Source: Leucocoprinus leucothites
Taxonomy: Eukaryota > Basidiomycota > Agaricomycetes > Agaricales > Agaricaceae
Direction: 5' to 3'
Length of the DNA: 64,000 nt
Assembly: GCA_013368445.1 (NCBI GenBank)
Contig: JAACJO010000001.1
Coordinates: 2,542,001 to 2,606,000, forward strand
In this document: piece by piece, positions 59,201 to 64,000 of the stretch
Numbering within the stretch: the first letter of the stretch is position 1
Layout: every line of letters begins with the position of its first letter
Made by a program: the position numbers and the translations under genes
The notes under the pieces: generated by a model
What the model was told of the DNA's origin: nothing
The model's input: the letters and a program-made list of their open reading frames with translations, nothing else
Databases searched by the model: none

Positions 59201-60006
59201 GCAGTGAGACCGCAGTTGCAGAATTCAGTCGCTTTGTTGAAGTCTTTGATGCAATCTGTGATAATGTTTCCCTCAAAGGGGATAAGGACTTGGCAACGAG
59301 TAGGACTGTATGTTGTCATTTTTGGTTTAGTGCATTGAGCGCTAGAGGTCAAAGGTTCAGGCACCTGAGGCTGGGTGCTACCAAAACCTGTCTTGTACAT
59401 GGCAAGGACTTTGTCATAAGAAAGTTCAGGAAAGGCAAGAATTATTTCTCACATTTTGACCCCATTGATAGAGGAAGAAGGTGAAGAGGAAGTCGAAGGT
59501 TGGACACCCCATCAGGTGGTATCAGCAAATGACATATTCTTCTTGTTGAAGTGTTCCATAAGGGGTTTGATGGATGCCTTATGGTCAGGAGGGGGAATGG
59601 GGGGTGGCATATCAGAGGCACCCTTAGGGTTAGGTTTTGATGGCTGAGCCTGGCCATCAGAAGAGGGGCACCCAACTGAGCACTTGGGTGTTCCATTCCC
59701 ATTCCTTGGGGTCATGTGATTGGAAGGTAGAGGAGGGGCCTGGAAGACACGGATAGGACTGGCAGGTTTGGAAGACATAACATCATTCCTTGCCTTTCAG
59801 GAGCCTGGCACAGATGAAATGTCATGTGCCTTACCAGAAGACAAAACATCATTTTGGGGAATAGGAAGGGTGCCCTCACTAGGAGGGGCTTGGTCGATAT
59901 TCATACGGTCATCATCAATATGAGCTGTAGAGTTAGTTTGCCCGACGACAATACCAGGTGGAAATAGGGGGGTGGGAATGAAAGATAGAGAAGGTTTACA
60001 TGCCTT

Positions 60007-60496
60007 TTTTTTTTTTTTTAAAAAATCAATGAATTTATATAGCGGTGCTCAATCGCAGTCCGCTTTCAACTAAATATTACAAACAGACGGTACACTACAG
60101 CAAGCTGGGGTACACGAAGCGGTTGAAGACTGCTTAAGACAGAGACTATACATGATCAGTCCAGCAACATAGAAAAGACTCGATAGAGACTATTGAACAA
60201 GGTGTTATACACAGAGATCGGACTCAAAGGAAAAGAGAAGAGATGAAATGAAAGAATATAGTTCACCTTCATTTGGTTCAGTGGGCACAGGAGCTTGAGG
60301 CAGTGGTGGACGTGTGTCATGATTGGTGAAGGCAAAAGCGGCCAGGTTCTTTTTCAAGAACTCAACGAGGAACTCGTACTGAGAGAAAGCACATCACACC
60401 CATTGAGTGCAGAAGGGATAAAGAGGGCAGTAACACAGGATATGATGTCGTGTTTCCAGGTGATGGCCACAATGACAGGACTTGAGTTCGAAGGGG
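60007..60496 (-). mobile_element. short 3'-end copy A-8 (490 bp)
   Basis: It contains only the last ~245 coding bases of ORF2 (from the C-terminal zinc finger), the 3' UTR and a T-run tail. It lies in A-6 ORF1 with the 11 bp duplication ttacatgcctt (59996-60006 and 60497-60507). Its 5' truncation point is within about 10 bases of that of A-9. Confidence 0.88.
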
Positions 60497-61232
60497 TTAC
60501 ATGCCTTCTTACCCTTTCCCTTACTCTTCAGGGGGGGGGAAGAATCTGTCATGGTGATATTGGAAGGAGGGCTGAGATATTGTCTCAGCGCTTCAATGAT
60601 CATGAGTCCACTCTTGCCATTGATGGGCAAGTGGTCCCATCCTGACTCAAATATAGTGGTAAGTAGATAGTAGATTGGCTCCCCCATTTGGGGAACCCTC
60701 GGATCTTTATCACTGGGCTGTAAGCCCAGCGCAACGTGATGTTTGAAGAAGTTGGTGACATATTTAAGTGCCTCGAGCGCTTTGTATGCAGCTTCACCAA
60801 TGATAACCATTTCTTCGGTGGCTATATTTGATGGATCCTTGAGATCCAGAAGTTGTGGCTGTGCAGGCCTAGAATCCTGCAGCTGTATTGTGACATCACC
60901 AATGACATTGTGTGTGACATCAGGTGTGATGTCATTAGTATTGGATGAACCAGCAAAGAAAGTAGCCAGAGTGCCAGATGGCACAGCATTTGCTGACTCA
61001 GCAGATCCATGGATTGCATGAGGCAGCCTTGAGGTGGGTGGGGTTCCAAAGAAATTATTGAAAGGTACCCTGTCTTTGAGTATCCCATCCTCTAGGTCAC
61101 TCCATGCGTCCCTGTGAGAGCTCAGATTTAAAGGATCAGGTGGTTGGAGCTCACCTACAAACCCTTCTCCAAATGGGCGAAAGGGGATAGGCAATTTGAA
61201 GCCATTGTATGCACTCATAGACACTGTCCTTG

Positions 61233-61710
61233 CCCAAATCCTGTTGCTGTGGACATCGCCTTGAAACATGACATCATATCCTGTGCTATTGCCCCCTCTA
61301 TCTCTTCTGCACTCAATGGGTGCAATGCGCCTTCCCTCAGTATGAGTTCCTCATCGAGTTCTTGAAAAAGAACCCAGCCACTTTTGCCTTCACCAATCAA
61401 GACACGTGTCCACCGCCACTTCAAGCTCCTGTGCCTGCCAAACCAAATGAAGGTGAACTATATTCTTTCATTTCCTCTCTTTTCTTTTCATTTGAGTCCA
61501 ATCTCTGTGTATAACACCCCGTTCTATAGTCTCTCTTGAGTCTTTTCTATTTTACTGGACTAATCATGTATAGTCTTTGTCTTAAGCGGTCTTTGACCGC
61601 TTTGTGTACCCCAGCTTGCTGTAGTGTACTATTTGTTTGTAATATTTAATTGAAAGTGGACTGCAATCGAGCACCACTATATAAATTCATTGATTTAAAT
61701 AAAAATAAAA
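61233..61710 (+). mobile_element. short 3'-end copy A-9 (478 bp, plus strand)
   Basis: It begins cccaaatcctg inside the ORF2 zinc-finger code and ends with an AAATAAAAATAAAAAT tail, flanked by the exact 16 bp duplication atagacactgtccttg (61217-61232 and 61711-61726). It is inserted in A-6 ORF1 in the opposite orientation to A-8, about 730 bp away. Confidence 0.92.
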
Positions 61711-62202
61711 ATAGACACTGTCCTTGAGATGGCTTTGGGTGTGGTATCCAGGCCTCAATGGAATTCACAAGCACAAGCTTGCTTGGTACATGATGAGGAG
61801 GGAGGGGGAGTTCTAAGGGAAGAATATAATACTGCATGTGAAAGTACAATAGGAGCGATTATAGGGGAAGAGGGGGTTGAGGCATCGGACAAGTCAGAGT
61901 CACTCTCACTGCTTTCTTCTTCATCAGAGCCAGCTCTGGATGAGGCGGCAGACTTGGCATCATCATGGACAGAGTGTCTAGTCGATTTGATAGAGAGCAC
62001 GGGCGATATAGAGCAGTCGCACTTGTAGGTTGAGACATGTGTTTCAGTGTCAGCGATATTCATGGGGTCTAAAGACGGCAGTGGGGTACCCTTAAGGTCC
62101 ACCCAATACAAAGGTGCAGTCATAACAGTAGTATTCGTAGTCAATGTAGTAGTAGACACCATCAAAGAAATCAATGATGGTGGTAAGAGGGAAAGGAGGA
62201 TG

Positions 62203-63118
62203 AACTGCTGACATTCTGTTGCTGTCAGTTGCTCCCCCAGTGGCTGATGTTTCATCGCCACTCAAACCCTTCACAGCCAGTGGAACCACCTTCTACTCTG
62301 TCAATGCTCCCCCTGCCATGCCTACATCAGTGACCTCCTCCAAGGGAAAGAAGGAGCTCACCCCAAAGTGCGCCCTCAACAACCTCATATCCTTCCTCAA
62401 GTGGTTGGATACCATCGAAAACTCCGCCGAGATCGCAGTACAAGATGCACAGTCCATGGTTACCTGTCTAGCCAAGGCCTCGTATGCTGTAGCCAGCAAG
62501 CTGAAGATGAGCAGCATGCTGATCACCTCTAACTCTCTCAATGCCTCTGGCTGGGAGATGTATGGAGATTTTCTGGGGAACTTCGGTCATAGGTTCTTGG
62601 CTGAGGCCTTCCCTAAAGCAACGTGCATTGTCCACAAGGCAACCCATGGATCCACTGACTCAGCAGGTCCATGTGACATCGACATGGGCTCCCCCAAGGT
62701 GCCCACTTTGCCGCCCTTGGATCATTGGCCTACCCCAGCCTGTCCCTCCTTACCACCCAAGCCAGCACCTGCAAAGGCCTGTGCTAGTGGCAAAGCACCC
62801 ATTCAAGTGCCCCCACTCCTAAGGTTAGGTCTGATGGACAAACCCGGCAAGTGCCCATCCTACCCTCAGCAGCTAAGAAGTCATTTGCTGAGGTTGCCTG
62901 CACCCCAGCATCTGCAGTAGCACTTATCAAGCTTACCCAGTCCCACCCCACCCTTGAGCCTGACCGCATTGCTGTGATACATCAGGCTGCCCTCACTAAT
63001 GTGCCTTCTGCAAAGAAGCCCTGCATGACCATGTTGGGCCCCACCCAACACCAACTCTTCCTTGATTTCACTGGCAATACTAGTGATATCACCTACCTCC
63101 ACCATAAGGCCATACACC
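62203..63118 (+). mobile_element. family B element, copy B-7 (both ends interrupted)
   Basis: It starts inside ORF1 right after the A-6 5' end and stops at the tail of C-3. It carries no UTR. Similarity to B-2 is high in the flanks but low in the middle of the protein. Its missing left part is not found next to A-6's other end. Confidence 0.82.
62219..63118 (+). pseudogene. B-7 ORF1-like fragment
   Basis: The reading contains VAPPVADVSS, FTASGTTFYSVNAPP, a variable segment (NNLISFLKWLDTIENS...), VHKATHGSTDSAGPCDIDMGSPK-like sequence, then a one-base loss near 62815 that shifts the frame. The reading resumes at 62851 with AAKKSFAEVACTP and HQLFLDFTGNTSDITYLHHKA before C-3. No stop lies before 62815. 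Confidence 0.78.
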
Positions 63119-63850
63119 TTTTTTTTTTTTTTTAAAAAATCAATGATTTATTACATGGTGCCTGGTTGCAGTCCACGCTCACCAACATAATACAGGGCCT
63201 AAGTACCGCTACCTAAACCAAATACTACAAAGACAAGAATAGATAAAGTCCTGTCCGAATATAGTATACTACTCAACGGCAAAGAGACATGGCATAGTAA
63301 CAAAGAAATGAAACTAAAGTCCAACTCGCAGACCTCTAACAGTAAGCTTACATGCACATGTGGCCCTAGCAACATACTGATGGGGTTGGAAGATGCGTTG
63401 AAGCAGGTACATGACCTACTACCAGGGCCTCCTATTGTCCTCCTTGTGACAGCTGAGCCAATCACAGTCGAACCAGTGGTGCCAGAATGGGCACTTTCAA
63501 TCATCAGCTGCATGGTCACCCTTGCAGTTGATACATGAGATGTGGGGACAGAGCTCCCCAGCAGATGTGGGCAGGATGGGGGGGTTTGCCTTCGGACTCC
63601 CCTTACAGCACGACAATGTGGAGCGATGGTTCTCACTACAGTGAGGGCCACCACACTGGGAACACCTGAGTGCACAGTTGCGGCAGGTGGGGGTAGAGTG
63701 ACCAAAGCACCAGCAGCACTGGCACTGAGGGACACCGGGGTGGGCACAGGCGGGCTTGATGACAGCCTGCATACCATTGAAATTGAGGTACTTGTTGAGG
63801 AGCTTCTTGGCACCAGCCCCTGACTAAGAGTCCCATAGGTCAAACCAAAC
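63119..63850 (-). mobile_element. family C element, copy C-3 (5'-truncated)
   Basis: T-run tail at 63119-63134, 3' UTR, and the final ~130 codons of the ORF1-like gene: WDS-adjacent sequence, knuckles CQCCWCFGHSTPTC, CSQCGGPHCSENH and CINCKGDHAADD, the last followed by a stop. Truncated or interrupted at 63850 where A-10 begins. Inserted in B-7; no second flank is available to check a TSD. Confidence 0.82.
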
Positions 63851-64000
63851 ATCCTCCTTTCCCTCTTACCACCATCATCAATTTCTTTGACGGTGTCTTA
63901 TACTACATTGACTATGAATTCTACCAATATGACTGCACCATCGCATTGGGTGGACCTTAAGGGTTCTCCACCACTGTCTTCAGACCCTATGAACATTGCC
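63851..64000 (+). mobile_element. LINE family A, copy A-10 (5' end only, runs off the window)
   Basis: Starts ATCCTCCTTTCCCTCTTACC, the precise 5' terminus of family A, then CACCATCATCAATTTCTTTGACGGTGTC and the ORF1 start. Whether the copy is full length cannot be seen. Confidence 0.88.
63929..64000 (+). CDS. A-10 ORF1, N-terminal 24 codons
   Basis: ATG 63929-63931 begins MTAPSHWVDLKG and is open to the window edge. The upstream in-frame triplet is ACG, not ATG, which supports this start. Whether the rest is intact is unknown. Confidence 0.6.
   Translation, partial: MTAPSHWVDLKGSPPLSSDPMNIA

Larger units (their letters stand above)
58377..62123 (-). pseudogene. A-6 ORF1 relic, split by A-8 and A-9
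   Basis: ATG 62121-62123 (MTAPLYWVDLKG) to TAA 58377-58379. Interrupted at 60007-60507 and 61233-61726. The start region has the acidic SGESDSDLSDAS-like stretch, and knuckles CRNCWWWGHPTHAC, CQICGGPHR and CLNYKGNHHANNTKC lie at 58440-58770, the last with a Cys-to-Tyr change. Several stops and shifts. Confidence 0.78.
46415..62202 (-). mobile_element. LINE family A, copy A-6, host of four nested insertions
   Basis: Element parts are 46415-47640, 56238-60006, 60497-61232 and 61727-62202. Inserted are B-6 (TSD gattggtgcaaat / gatcagtgcaaat), A-8 (TSD ttacatgcctt) and A-9 (TSD atagacactgtccttg); A-7 lies within B-6. The 5' end at 62202 is intact. The 3' end is missing: similarity begins inside the ORF2 C-terminal region right next to A-5. 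The right flank is B-7. Confidence 0.88.

Noticed and set aside
1..64000. CRISPR array, bacterial operon or defence island
   Set aside because: No regularly spaced short repeats and no bacterial gene organisation; the repeats are dispersed retroelement copies.

Overview
The window looks like a transposon-dense region of a filamentous fungus, most likely an agaricomycete (Basidiomycota). The grounds are a basidiomycete-style copia Gag N-terminus, a Ty3/gypsy pol relic, long non-LTR elements (LINEs) with an endonuclease, reverse transcriptase and RNase H, and pervasive CpG-to-TpG/CpA decay. The species cannot be named from the sequence. I see no rRNA, tRNA, CRISPR array or intact host gene.

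Layout: 1-4560 is a decayed Ty3/gypsy retrotransposon on the minus strand with one LTR (3824-4560). 4758-7982 is an unrecognised, broken minus-strand protein gene. From about 8191 to 64000 nearly everything is a nest of three related retroelement families, with two solo LTRs (559 bp each) and the N-terminal stub of a copia-type Gag (34795-35037).

Family A is an autonomous-type LINE of about 6.97 kb. ORF1 has an RRM-like region plus three zinc knuckles. ORF2 has an EEP endonuclease, RT, RNase H and a C-terminal zinc finger. The two ORFs are joined by a conserved TAAATATG stop/restart. Ten copies are seen: A-1 8191-12691, A-2 15007-26375, A-3 27266-34794, A-4 36201-38181 (+), A-5 39439-46414, A-6 46415-62202, A-7 48985-55971, A-8 60007-60496, A-9 61233-61710 (+) and A-10 63851-64000 (+).

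Families B and C are polyadenylated elements of about 2.3 kb that carry only an ORF1-like zinc-knuckle protein and no endonuclease or RT. They share a 5'-terminal motif with A; C also shares A's 3' tail, and B ends in a small hairpin. They behave like 'half-LINEs' that would have to borrow an ORF2 protein in trans. This is the most interesting system in the window. The best B copy is B-2 (16321-18634), flanked by exact 14-16 bp target-site duplications (TSDs).

Nesting is readable from TSDs: C-1 was hit by a solo LTR and by A-2; A-2 was then hit by B-2 and C-2. B-4 was hit by B-5, which was hit by A-4. A-6 was hit by B-6 (itself hit by A-7), A-8 and A-9. Removing the insertions restores A-2, A-3, A-5 and A-7 to 6965-6987 bp. 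Several older TSD pairs differ only at CpG sites, and most checked nonsense codons in A-5 and A-7 are TGA where an arginine CGA is inferred, so decay is dominated by cytosine deamination. None of the ORFs seen complete is uninterrupted.
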